This document shows positions 8,126 through 16,422 of a stretch of DNA of 64,000 bases, piece after piece. The notes under the pieces are model-generated. The model was not told the origin of the DNA and searched no databases. It saw nothing but the letters and a program-made list of their open reading frames with translations. Source of the stretch: an uncultured bacterium (GTDB lineage: Bacteria; Atribacterota; Atribacteria; Atribacterales; Caldatribacteriaceae); assembly GCA_937922705.1 (NCBI GenBank), contig CALAIW010000009.1, positions 17,360 to 81,359 on the forward strand, in the 5' to 3' direction. The translations under genes and the position numbers were made by a program. Numbering within the stretch: the first letter of the stretch is position 1; the number at the start of each line of letters is the position of its first letter.

Positions 8126-10706
8126 AGGTACAGATTTTGACGCCTTTGCTTCGATGTTTGCGGTAACCAAGCTTTTCCCTGGAACGCGGATAGTTCTTTG
8201 GGGATCAGTTAATCCGAATGTGCGGCATTTTCTTTCCTTATACGGTACCTTTTTTCCTTTTCTTACGGAAAAAGAGGTAGACTGGGGTGCAGTGACAACC
8301 ATCTATGTAGTGGATACTGTATACCTTGAGCGACTAAGCAAAGCTGGGCATCTCATTCGAGCTGGTCGTGTGGAGTACCTGATCTTTGACCATCATCCTG
8401 TGCAGGAAAGTGAAATTCCTCCTCATGCTCTTCTCAGAAGCTCTGGTGCTTGTACAACGATTCTTGTTGAAAAGATCCAGGAGGCTGCAATTCCTCTTTC
8501 TCCCCTTGAGGCAACCCTCCTTCTTCTTGGCATCTATGAGGATACTGGATCTTTTACCTTTCCTACAACAACGGCAGAAGATCTTAGTGCAGCTTCTTTT
8601 CTTCTCTCCAAGGGTGCCCTGGTAAGTTATGTTTCTCGCTTTACCCGGGTAACCCTTACGGAGAAACAAGAGCAAATTCTCAGAAGTATCATCCAGGCTA
8701 TGACCGTGGAAGACGTTAATGGTGTCCCGGTCCATTTCTGCGTACTTTCCCTTGGAGAATACGTCGAGGGCATATCTCTCATTGTGCATCGGCTTATGGA
8801 GATGGAAGACATCGAAGTCTTCTTTGGAATTTTCGCCATGGAGAACAAGGTCCATGTTATCGCACGAAGCCGTTTGAGCGAGGTCCGTCTTAACGAGATC
8901 TTGGGGAGCCTTGGGGGAGGAGGACACCAGAGCGCAGCTTCGGCAACATTTCGCAACCGAAGCCCCGAGGAAGTGTACGAAGAAATCCGGTCTCTTTTGC
9001 GTCAGTCTGTTTCTATGATTCGAGCGGCAGATATTATGTCTCACCCTGTAAAAGCCGTTACTCCTGAAACCACTATGGAAGGAGCCTTTGCCATCCTCAT
9101 GCGTTTTGGCTTTTCTGGTCTCCCTGTAGTGGATGAAGAGGGAAAAATCGTGGGTCTTATAGCCCGAAGAGATATTGAGAAAGCAATACACCATGGGTTG
9201 CGACGAGCCCCAGTACGGAGTTTTATGTCAACAGACCTTGTTACCGTGGAGCCAGAAACATCCCTTGTCGAGATTCGCAATCTTATGGTGGAGAAGGACG
9301 TAGGACGGATTCCAGTAGTAAAAAATGGAAGGATTCTTGGTATTATTACTCGAAGCGATGTCCTCCGAGCTATGCACGAAAAAGAGAACCTTTATGCCCG
9401 GAAGATGGCTCGTGTTTCTCTTGCTGAAAAGCTTTATCTCCACTTCGGGCCAGAACATATGAGCCTTCTTGAGACTGTAGCCGAGGTGGCGAAGCGTGCT
9501 GGTCTCATGGTATACCTTGTGGGGGGTGTGGTTCGAGATATTATCCTTGGTGTTCCAAACGAAGATCTTGACCTTGTCGTTGAAGGAGATGCTATTGCCT
9601 TTGCTCATCTTCTCAGACAACGCCTTGGGGGAAAGGTAGTGCCATATCCCCCTTTTGGAACAGCTATTCTCTTCCTGAAGGACGGCAGAAGGATTGACTT
9701 TGCTTCGGCCCGGCACGAGTTTTACGCTTTCCCTGGTGCACCTCCTCAGGTAGAATACGCTAACCTCAGACGAGACCTTTTTCGGCGGGACTTTACGGTA
9801 AATGCCATGGCTATAAGCTTGCATCCTGAGAGCTTTGGTGAGCTTTTTGACTTCTTTGGAGGCTTGCGGGACCTCGAGCGGAAGGTTCTGCGAGTTCTCC
9901 ATCCTTTAAGCTTTGTGGAGGATCCTGCCCGGGCAATTCGGGCAGTGCGTTTTGAAGGAAAGTATGGTTTTTCCATTGAGCCCTTTACCATGAGCCTTCT
10001 CAAGCAAACAGTGCGAGAGAGTTTCCTTACAAAAATTAAGCCTGACCGGCTTAAAGAAGAGCTTGGGCTTATTCTCGCTTTTCCGGATTTTCCCCGATAC
10101 CTTTTTCGGATGTACCAGCTTGATATGTTTCCCTCTATTTTCCCAGGGTGTATTTGGGAGAAAGAGTTCGAAGAGATTTACAAACGGCTTCTTTCGCTCT
10201 TAGACGCTTATGATACTTCTGGGTGTGACCCTTTGCTCTTGAAACTTTCTCCTCTTCTTGGATCGATGAATCCGGAATACCTCGAAGACTTGCGAGTGAG
10301 GCTTTCCCTCTCAAAAAAAGCCACACAAAAGATTGCTACTTTCCTACGAGAGAAAGAGCGCATCCTACAAAAGCTTTGCCGTGACTCCTTAAAGAACTCG
10401 GAGATGTACCTCCTCTGTTCTTCTCTTTCACTTGAGTTTCTTTTCCTTCTTCTTGCAGAGTACTACCATAGTATAGTGGCAGAAAGAATTCGAAAGTACC
10501 TCAATGAGTGGAGAACCGCAAAGCCTATCCTTGATGGCCATATACTCAAAGATCTCGGTGTTCCAAAGGGACCGGTATATGGTAGAATTCTCAAGGAACT
10601 TCTTCTTGCCCAGATTGATGGGGATGTTCGTACTCTCGAAGAGGGGAAGGTATTCGTGCAATCTCTTTTGGAGAGGATGAAAAATGAAAAAGGAACGAAT
10701 CTTTAG
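8103..10706 (+). CDS. DHH-CBS-CBS-tRNA nucleotidyltransferase fusion
   Basis: The 867-residue protein combines several domains. An N-terminal DHH phosphoesterase has Asp11/Asp13, Asp96-His97-His98 and EDTGSF; a DHHA1 segment carries GGGGHQS; two CBS domains span about 305-425; and a class II nucleotidyltransferase/poly(A) polymerase head has VGGVVRD and the catalytic EDLDLVV, RRDFTVNAMA and EDPARAIRAVRF. An RNA-binding C-terminal region follows. The last part should add CCA, CC or A to tRNA 3' ends. This architecture is known from deep-branching thermophiles; which nucleotides are added cannot be read from sequence. It overlaps trpS by 23 bases. Confidence 0.88.
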   Translation: MKIVVSHEGTDFDAFASMFAVTKLFPGTRIVLWGSVNPNVRHFLSLYGTFFPFLTEKEVDWGAVTTIYVVDTVYLERLSKAGHLIRAGRVEYLIFDHHPVQESEIPPHALLRSSGACTTILVEKIQEAAIPLSPLEATLLLLGIYEDTGSFTFPTTTAEDLSAASFLLSKGALVSYVSRFTRVTLTEKQEQILRSIIQAMTVEDVNGVPVHFCVLSLGEYVEGISLIVHRLMEMEDIEVFFGIFAMENKVHVIARSRLSEVRLNEILGSLGGGGHQSAASATFRNRSPEEVYEEIRSLLRQSVSMIRAADIMSHPVKAVTPETTMEGAFAILMRFGFSGLPVVDEEGKIVGLIARRDIEKAIHHGLRRAPVRSFMSTDLVTVEPETSLVEIRNLMVEKDVGRIPVVKNGRILGIITRSDVLRAMHEKENLYARKMARVSLAEKLYLHFGPEHMSLLETVAEVAKRAGLMVYLVGGVVRDIILGVPNEDLDLVVEGDAIAFAHLLRQRLGGKVVPYPPFGTAILFLKDGRRIDFASARHEFYAFPGAPPQVEYANLRRDLFRRDFTVNAMAISLHPESFGELFDFFGGLRDLERKVLRVLHPLSFVEDPARAIRAVRFEGKYGFSIEPFTMSLLKQTVRESFLTKIKPDRLKEELGLILAFPDFPRYLFRMYQLDMFPSIFPGCIWEKEFEEIYKRLLSLLDAYDTSGCDPLLLKLSPLLGSMNPEYLEDLRVRLSLSKKATQKIATFLREKERILQKLCRDSLKNSEMYLLCSSLSLEFLFLLLAEYYHSIVAERIRKYLNEWRTAKPILDGHILKDLGVPKGPVYGRILKELLLAQIDGDVRTLEEGKVFVQSLLERMKNEKGTNL

Positions 10707-11685
10707 TGGTATGCGCCCGACGGGTAAGATGCATGTTGGTCATTACTTTGGGGTCTTGAGGAATTGGATTCAGTTGCAACATGAGTACTTTTGTATCTTT
10801 GGAGTAGCAGATTGGCATGCTCTTACAACTTCTTTTGAGGACACTACAGAGCTCGAGAGGAACATTATAGACATGGTTACCGATTGGCTTAGTTTAGGTG
10901 TAGATCCCGAAAAATGTCTCCTTATAATTCAGTCTCTTGTCCCAGAACACGCAGAACTTCACCTTCTTTTTTCCATGATTACCCCCGTGGGGTGGCTTGA
11001 GCGCAACCCTGTGCTTAAGCAACAGTTACAAGATATGGGTCTTAAAGAAGCCGTGGGTTATGGACATCTTGGATATCCTGTGCTTATGGCTGCAGACATT
11101 CTGGTTTACAATGCTACCAAAGTCCCAGTAGGGGAGGACCAAGTTCCCCATATTGAGATTACTCGCGAGATTGCTCGCAGATTCAACGCCCTATATGGTC
11201 CTGTTTTCCAGGAACCTCAAGCTTTGCTCACCGAGTCTCCTCGTATCCTTGGTATCGATGGGAGAAAAATGAGTAAAAGCCTTAAGAATCAGATCGATCT
11301 CTCGTTGCCACCGGAGGAAGTTCACCAGAGGGTAATGGCTATGTTTACCGATCCAGAAAAGATTCACAAGAACGATCCTGGACATCCTGAACGCTGTAAT
11401 GTCTTTGCCTTCCACCAGGCTGTAGGTAACAAGAGGAGCGCAGAGATTGCAGAAGATTGCCGCAAGGGGCTTCTTGGATGTGTTGCCTGCAAGAGGGAGC
11501 TTGCAGATCACCTTGTAGAGTTTTTGAAGGATATCGCTCCTTATAGAAAGCAATACGAGGGAAAACCTGAGTTTGTTAGAGAGATACTTATCGAGGGAAG
11601 TAAGAGAGCTCGTATCTTAGCTCAGGAGACGCTTGAAGAAGTGCGACGCGCCATGCATATTCACTATGGAGTTGTGCGAAGATAA
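10684..11685 (+). CDS. trpS: Tryptophanyl-tRNA synthetase
   Basis: TrpS charges tRNA-Trp. The 333-residue length is normal. The class I signatures are HVGHY (HIGH motif) near residue 18 and KMSKS near residue 197, with the bacterial SGMRPTGKMH opening and the adenylate-site region GEDQVPH. ATG 10684 lies inside the upstream fusion gene, so tRNA end maturation and tryptophan charging are translationally linked. Its 3' end overlaps the scpA-like gene. Confidence 0.96.
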   Translation: MKKERIFSGMRPTGKMHVGHYFGVLRNWIQLQHEYFCIFGVADWHALTTSFEDTTELERNIIDMVTDWLSLGVDPEKCLLIIQSLVPEHAELHLLFSMITPVGWLERNPVLKQQLQDMGLKEAVGYGHLGYPVLMAADILVYNATKVPVGEDQVPHIEITREIARRFNALYGPVFQEPQALLTESPRILGIDGRKMSKSLKNQIDLSLPPEEVHQRVMAMFTDPEKIHKNDPGHPERCNVFAFHQAVGNKRSAEIAEDCRKGLLGCVACKRELADHLVEFLKDIAPYRKQYEGKPEFVREILIEGSKRARILAQETLEEVRRAMHIHYGVVRR

Positions 11686-12289
11686 ACCATATTGGGAGAA
11701 TCGCCTTAAGGAATGCATGTCGTTTATGGAAAAAGTGAGGGTTCTCGAAGAACTTCTTCTTTTCTTGGAGGAAAGACTCTCGAAGGTTTTGGGAGAAGGG
11801 GAGACGGAAGATAGGATTTCTGAGGAGAATGACGAGAAGAGCGACAGGAACCTCTTCGAAAGCTTTGTAGAGGCTCTTGAAGCCCTTCGGAAGCAGGAGG
11901 AAAATAGGCTTAAGGCTCCTCAAGTCCGTAAAAGAATGTTCAAGGAATGGTCGCTGTGGAATCTCAAAGACCTTAGCCTTCAAGATCTTCTTGAGCTTTA
12001 TGCCCGGTACCTGGGTAAAGACAGGGACGGGGGAGTCACCCTTCCTGACAAGGGGTTTGAGCAACTCCTCGAAAAGCGGCGAAGGGTGATTCTTTCTCTG
12101 TGTTCAGGTGATGGTCTTGTTCCTCTTCGTAGGTTTTTTGAGGATTGCGCAGAGAAAAGAGCGATTATTGCTACTTTCCTTGTACTTCTTGACCTCGTTT
12201 TCAGAAATATCCTTTATTTGAAGCGGGAAGAAAGTGGTGATATCTTCCTTGGAGGTGCAGGATCGAAAGTTTCTTCAGAACCTTCTTGA
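11633..12289 (+). CDS. ScpA-like segregation/condensation protein, divergent and short
   Basis: ScpA is the kleisin of the Smc-ScpAB condensin. This 218-residue protein lies directly before scpB. Its last 90 residues resemble the ScpA C-terminal winged helix (ATFLVLLDLV followed by GDIFL). The usual ScpA N-terminal segment with an F-x-GPLDLLL-like motif is not visible; residues 15-60 are predicted helical and charged instead. The TTG at 11633 has AGGAG at 11624-11628; ATG 11666 and ATG 11717 are alternatives. It overlaps trpS by 53 bases from the TTG start. Assignment rests on position and the C-terminus. Confidence 0.6.
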   Translation: MKKCDAPCIFTMELCEDKPYWENRLKECMSFMEKVRVLEELLLFLEERLSKVLGEGETEDRISEENDEKSDRNLFESFVEALEALRKQEENRLKAPQVRKRMFKEWSLWNLKDLSLQDLLELYARYLGKDRDGGVTLPDKGFEQLLEKRRRVILSLCSGDGLVPLRRFFEDCAEKRAIIATFLVLLDLVFRNILYLKREESGDIFLGGAGSKVSSEPS

Positions 12290-12803
12290 AGGACTTCTTT
12301 TTTCTTCTCCTTACCCTGTAAGCCTGAAAGAGATGGGAAAAGTGACCAGGCGGGAAAAAACAGAGATTCTCAATGCCCTCTTAGAATTGCAAAGAGCTTA
12401 CGAAGAGCGTGATGGAGCACTCTGCATTCGGAAAACTGGTAAGGGATGGCAGATGGTTGTAAAACCTGAGTATGGGAGACTCCTTCGGGAGCGCCTCTGT
12501 CTTGCTTCGGAAAAGGTCCTTTCTCGCAGTGCCCTTGAGACCTTGGCAATTGTATCGCTTTATCAACCCATAACTAAGGGGGAAATTGACTTAAAAAGAG
12601 GAGTAGATTCGACTCAGGCTCTCCGAAGTCTTCTTGAGATTGGCCTCGTTGCTGTTTGTGGAAAAAGTAGTGCTCCTGGACGTCCTTTTCTCTACCGAGT
12701 GACTGAGAAGTTTTTTGAGGTTTTTGGTCTTGAAGGTGAAGAAGAACTTGAAAAGTTGAAACGCCTGTTCTCGGAGAAGAGAAACTATGGAGAGGCTCAA
12801 TAA
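12234..12803 (+). CDS. scpB: Segregation and condensation protein ScpB
   Basis: ScpB binds the kleisin ScpA in the chromosome-organising Smc complex. The 189-residue protein shows the family pattern: an N-terminal winged helix beginning LEGLLFSSPYPVS, then SRSALETLAIV, QPITKGEID and RGVDSTQALRSLLEIGLV, ending with PGRPFLYRVTEKF. The GTG start at 12234 is nested 56 bases inside the scpA-like gene; another GTG at 12255 is possible. The 17-base overlap with the next gene indicates one transcript. Confidence 0.93.
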   Translation: MVISSLEVQDRKFLQNLLEGLLFSSPYPVSLKEMGKVTRREKTEILNALLELQRAYEERDGALCIRKTGKGWQMVVKPEYGRLLRERLCLASEKVLSRSALETLAIVSLYQPITKGEIDLKRGVDSTQALRSLLEIGLVAVCGKSSAPGRPFLYRVTEKFFEVFGLEGEEELEKLKRLFSEKRNYGEAQ

Positions 12804-13518
12804 GTTTCTGGCTCGAGCAGGCATAGCTTCCCGAAGGAAATGTGACCAGCTCATCGCTGAAGGGAGAGTGACGGTCAACGGTGTTGTGGTTACGAATCCA
12901 GCAACCCGTGTCTCGGAAAACGACATTGTACTTGTGGATAATGTTCCTGTATGTCTTGAACATCGCACAGTTTATGTTATGCTCCATAAACCACCTGGTT
13001 ACCTCACGACGCTTAGCGACCCCTATGGTCGCAAAACCATTGCCGAACTTATTCGAGATATACCGTATCGGGTATTTCCGGTTGGTCGTCTTGACCGTGA
13101 CAGCGAGGGCTTACTTCTTCTTACCAATGATGGTTTTCTTACTTATGTTTTCACACACCCAAGGTTTGGGGTAGAGAAACAGTATTTGGTGTATGTTCAG
13201 GGGAAAGTACAAGAAGAAGATCTTGTGCGACTCCAGAAGGGATTCTTGCGGGGTGGAGAAACATACCGAATAGCGTCTGGAGAGGTTCTCGACACTTTTG
13301 GGAACACATCCCTTGTCTCAGTCACTTTAACCGAGGGAAAAAAGCATGAAGTTCGAATTCTCTTCGATTCTTTGGGTTTACCAGTAGTGCGGCTTATACG
13401 GGTAAGTATGGGGCCAATTGTTCTTGATTCGGAACTTCCCCCAGGGAAGTGGCGTTATCTTCGTAAGGACGAAGAGGAGAGACTCCTAGAGTATCTTGCT
13501 AGAAGGAGTGGAAAGTGA
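12787..13518 (+). CDS. 23S rRNA pseudouridine synthase, RluB/RsuA family
   Basis: This 243-residue enzyme isomerises uridine in rRNA. It has an N-terminal S4 RNA-binding domain (NKFLARAGIASRRKCDQLI, about 1-60). The catalytic domain carries the RsuA/RluB motif GRLDRDSEGLLLLTNDG with the catalytic Asp, and KKHEVR. scpA-scpB-rluB is a common bacterial gene order, which supports the neighbours. It ends in a GTGA overlap with the cobalamin adenosyltransferase gene. Its exact rRNA target (U2605-like) is inferred from family and context. Confidence 0.93.
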   Translation: MERLNKFLARAGIASRRKCDQLIAEGRVTVNGVVVTNPATRVSENDIVLVDNVPVCLEHRTVYVMLHKPPGYLTTLSDPYGRKTIAELIRDIPYRVFPVGRLDRDSEGLLLLTNDGFLTYVFTHPRFGVEKQYLVYVQGKVQEEDLVRLQKGFLRGGETYRIASGEVLDTFGNTSLVSVTLTEGKKHEVRILFDSLGLPVVRLIRVSMGPIVLDSELPPGKWRYLRKDEEERLLEYLARRSGK

Positions 13519-14039
13519 ATAGAGAAAAAGGACTTGTGCAGGTGTTTTTTGGGGATGGGAAAGGAAAAACTTCAGCAGCCTTAGGAGTGCTTCTTAGGGC
13601 CTCGGGGCATGGAAAGAGGGTGCTTTTTCTGGCATTTTTTAAGGGAAGATTCTCGGGGGAAATGGCCACGGTACAGTGTATCCCTGGAGCAGAATATTAC
13701 CAGTTTGGGACTGAAGAATTTGTGAATGAGGGTAAGCCAAATCCCCGTGAGATTCAAGAATTCCAGTGTGGCTGGTATCTTGCTAAGAAAGCGCTTCTCG
13801 AAGGGACTTACGATCTTGTCATTCTTGACGAGTTCTTGTACGCTTTCTCGTGGGGGCTTCTTTCCTGGGAAACGTTCAGTGCAGTTCTTTTCTCTCGGAA
13901 ACCATGGGTGGAAGTCGTTGTAACGGGTAGGAAAGCACCTGAGGAACTTCTTAGGGTTGCAGATCTTGTTTCAGAGGTCAAAAATATTCGGCACCCCTTG
14001 GAACAAGGTATACTAGCACGAAAGGGGTTTGAGTTTTAG
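13515..14039 (+). CDS. Cob(I)yrinic acid a,c-diamide adenosyltransferase (CobA/BtuR type)
   Basis: The 174-residue protein transfers the adenosyl group of ATP to cobalt of corrinoids, making coenzyme B12 forms. It shows the P-loop FGDGKGKTSAALG near residue 12, a strand-turn DLVILDEFLYA that acts as Walker B, and the late VVVTGRKAPEEL stretch typical of BtuR/CobA. The GTG start overlaps the stop of rluB by four bases. The only visible B12 user nearby is the B12-binding radical SAM protein at the other end of the window. Confidence 0.88.
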   Translation: MNREKGLVQVFFGDGKGKTSAALGVLLRASGHGKRVLFLAFFKGRFSGEMATVQCIPGAEYYQFGTEEFVNEGKPNPREIQEFQCGWYLAKKALLEGTYDLVILDEFLYAFSWGLLSWETFSAVLFSRKPWVEVVVTGRKAPEELLRVADLVSEVKNIRHPLEQGILARKGFEF

Positions 14040-14425
14040 TGAAAGTGGTGCGTGGCATTCGTGGAGCAATAACTGTGGCACGTGACGAACGGGAAGAAAT
14101 TCAGAAGGCGAGCCTTGAGCTTTTTACTTCTATCCTTATCGAAAATGGTCTCTCTCCCGAGGATGTTGTAGGGGTTTTTATTACTGCTACTCCGGATATT
14201 CGAGCAGCTTTTCCCGCTGAGGTCATTAGGGAACAGGAGTCTTTTCGATACATTCCTATTCTTTGTGCTCAGGAAATGGATGTGGAGGGAGCTCTCAAAC
14301 AGTGCATTAGGATGCTTGTTCTTGCTTACACTTCAAGGAACCCTCAAGAAATTCGGCATGTGTACCTCCGTAATGCCTGTATTTTGCGAAAGGATCTTAT
14401 GGAGGAAAAAGGGGAGAAAGAATGA
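14039..14425 (+). CDS. aroH: Chorismate mutase, AroH type
   Basis: AroH converts chorismate to prephenate on the way to phenylalanine and tyrosine. The 128-residue protein matches the trimeric Bacillus AroH fold. It has the N-terminal RGIRGAITV with the substrate arginine, ITATPDIRAAFPA, the CAQEMDVEGALKQCIR segment with the catalytic Glu and Arg, and RHVYLRNA. GTG 14039 shares one base with the previous stop, and its own stop overlaps aroA by ATGA, so the two shikimate-branch enzymes are coupled. Confidence 0.93.
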   Translation: MKVVRGIRGAITVARDEREEIQKASLELFTSILIENGLSPEDVVGVFITATPDIRAAFPAEVIREQESFRYIPILCAQEMDVEGALKQCIRMLVLAYTSRNPQEIRHVYLRNACILRKDLMEEKGEKE

Positions 14426-15747
14426 GGCGAGCCTTGGTTATGCCTTTTCGCGGCCAAATTCGGGGTACTATTATGTGCCCGCGGGATAAATCTCTAAGCC
14501 ACAGAGCAGCTTTCATTGGTGCCCTAAGTCGGGGCAGAACGGTTATTACTGGGTTTTCTTTTTGTCGTGACTGTATGTCCACTCTTTCTTGTATTCAAGC
14601 TTTAGGAGTCGAGGTTCATACCTTCCCTGAAGAGGGAAAGGTTGTTCTCCAAAGTGAGGGTCATACCTCTTTTTGCGAACCAGAGGATGTACTTAACGCT
14701 GAGAATTCAGGGACCACCATTCGCCTTATGGCAGGAATCGCAGCAGGAATTGAAGGTTTGACCATTCTTACAGGGGATGCAAGTCTCCGTCGCCGGCCTA
14801 TGCGCCGGATTATCGAGCCACTTAGAAAAGCAGGAGTTGATATTGGAGGAAGAGGGGGGGATCGCTTTCCTCCACTCTTTATCCGGGGGAGGAAACGTAT
14901 TGCTCCTTTTTTCCATGTTCTTGAGGTTCCAAGTGCTCAGGTAAAGTCAGCGCTTCTCTTTGCCGCTTTGTGGGGAGAAGGACCCTCAACGATTGTTGAA
15001 CCTCTTCCATCCCGGAATCACACTGAAAATATGCTCCAGTACGTTGGGGTAACCCTTCGTAAGGAAGATGGGGCTATTATTGTTGAGCCTCCACAGGTGA
15101 TTCGGGCTTCCTCTTTTGAGCTTCCTGGAGATATTTCTTCTGCAGCCTTTCTTATGAGTCTTGCGCTCTGCGTTCCTGAAGCTTCGCTTATCATTCAAGA
15201 TGTGGGTTTGAATCCCACACGAGTTGGATTTTTGCAGTGTCTTGAACGCATGGGTGGAAAGTACTCAATACTTGCGAAAAGAGAAACCTTTGGAGAACCC
15301 CGGGGGGATATTTTGGTCACTTATTCTGAGCTTCAGGCAACGTCCATTGGTCCCGAGGAGATTCCTTTGCTTATTGATGAGATACCTATTCTTGCCATTC
15401 TTGCGGCAAAAGCAAAAGGGAAAACGGTTATCTCGGGAGCCCAAGAACTTCGGGTTAAGGAGAGCGATCGAATCCGCTCTGTAGCTTGTGGGCTTCGGGC
15501 ACTCGGTGTCAGAGTTGAGGAAAAAGAGGATGGTCTTGTTATTTATGGACCATGTGACTTTCAAAGAGGTGTGGTCCAAAGCTTTGGAGACCATCGAATC
15601 GCCATGAGTTTCACTATAGCTGGTCTTCTGAGTACAGAAGGAGTAATTATCGAGGGTGTCGACTGCGTGGACGTGAGTTACCCTACCTTTTTTGCTGATC
15701 TTGGGAAACTCGGTATTACCACCATTACTTTGGAGGAGGTTTTGTAA
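14422..15747 (+). CDS. aroA: 3-phosphoshikimate 1-carboxyvinyltransferase (EPSP synthase)
   Basis: EPSP synthase joins shikimate 3-phosphate and phosphoenolpyruvate in aromatic amino acid synthesis. The 441-residue protein has NSGTTIRLMAG, RRRPMRRI, the KESDRIR loop and the FGDHRIAMS motif. The first active-site motif, normally P-G-D-K-S, reads PRDKSLSHR here, with arginine in place of glycine. The start overlaps aroH and the end lies six bases from cmk, in the common aroA-cmk-ispH order. Confidence 0.95.
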   Translation: MRRALVMPFRGQIRGTIMCPRDKSLSHRAAFIGALSRGRTVITGFSFCRDCMSTLSCIQALGVEVHTFPEEGKVVLQSEGHTSFCEPEDVLNAENSGTTIRLMAGIAAGIEGLTILTGDASLRRRPMRRIIEPLRKAGVDIGGRGGDRFPPLFIRGRKRIAPFFHVLEVPSAQVKSALLFAALWGEGPSTIVEPLPSRNHTENMLQYVGVTLRKEDGAIIVEPPQVIRASSFELPGDISSAAFLMSLALCVPEASLIIQDVGLNPTRVGFLQCLERMGGKYSILAKRETFGEPRGDILVTYSELQATSIGPEEIPLLIDEIPILAILAAKAKGKTVISGAQELRVKESDRIRSVACGLRALGVRVEEKEDGLVIYGPCDFQRGVVQSFGDHRIAMSFTIAGLLSTEGVIIEGVDCVDVSYPTFFADLGKLGITTITLEEVL

Positions 15748-15753
15748 GGGTCA

Positions 15754-16422
15754 GTGAAACAGCACATCGCTATTGATGGGCCCGCAGGAGCGGGAAAAAG
15801 CACAGTTGCTAGGCTTCTTGCAGAACGACTTGGATACCTCTACCTTGATACTGGCGCTTTGTACCGAGCCGTGACTTTGTACCTTCTTGAACACCGTGTT
15901 CCTTTAAAAACTGCAAGAGAAGAGGAGGTTTCCCCCTTTCTCAGATCTGTAGATATCGACGTTGTTTCTGAGAATGGAATGCGAGTGTTTCTCAACGGGA
16001 AGGATGTTTCTCTAGATATACGGAATCCCGAGATCGATGTTGCTGTTTCTTATGTTGCTCGAATGCAGGTAGTACGAGATTTCCTCCGAAAGGTACAGCG
16101 GAAAATTGCCCTTTCGCGGCCTTCCGTGGTAGAGGGCAGGGATATTGGAACGGTCATTCTTCCTGAAGCGGATTTAAAAATCTTTCTCACTGCTCGAGCA
16201 GAAATACGTGCAAAACGAAGGTGGAGAGAGATCCGCCTTCGTGGGAAGAACATTGATTACAAATTGGTTTTAAGAAATGTTTTGGAGAGGGATACCCTTG
16301 ATTCAGAGAGAAGGTGTGCACCATTGAGAAAGGCAGAAGATGCCGTACTTTTGGATACGTCATCTTTGACTGTTGAGGAAGTGGTGGCAAAGATCTATGC
16401 CCTCGTGGTAGGGAGGGGTTAA
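15754..16422 (+). CDS. cmk: Cytidylate kinase
   Basis: Cmk phosphorylates CMP and dCMP. The 222-residue protein has the P-loop DGPAGAGKST at residues 6-15, YLDTGALYRA for CMP binding, the VVEGRDIGTV motif and the DSERRCAPL lid region near the C-terminus. It begins at GTG 15754 with AAGGG a few bases upstream and shares one base with the ispH start codon. Confidence 0.96.
   Translation: MKQHIAIDGPAGAGKSTVARLLAERLGYLYLDTGALYRAVTLYLLEHRVPLKTAREEEVSPFLRSVDIDVVSENGMRVFLNGKDVSLDIRNPEIDVAVSYVARMQVVRDFLRKVQRKIALSRPSVVEGRDIGTVILPEADLKIFLTARAEIRAKRRWREIRLRGKNIDYKLVLRNVLERDTLDSERRCAPLRKAEDAVLLDTSSLTVEEVVAKIYALVVGRG

Noticed and set aside
14695-14730. Glutamate in the EPSP synthase NAENSGTT stretch as a glyphosate-type change
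   Set aside because: The glycine linked to glyphosate tolerance is the one after Ser and is unchanged; Glu at this place occurs in other class members.
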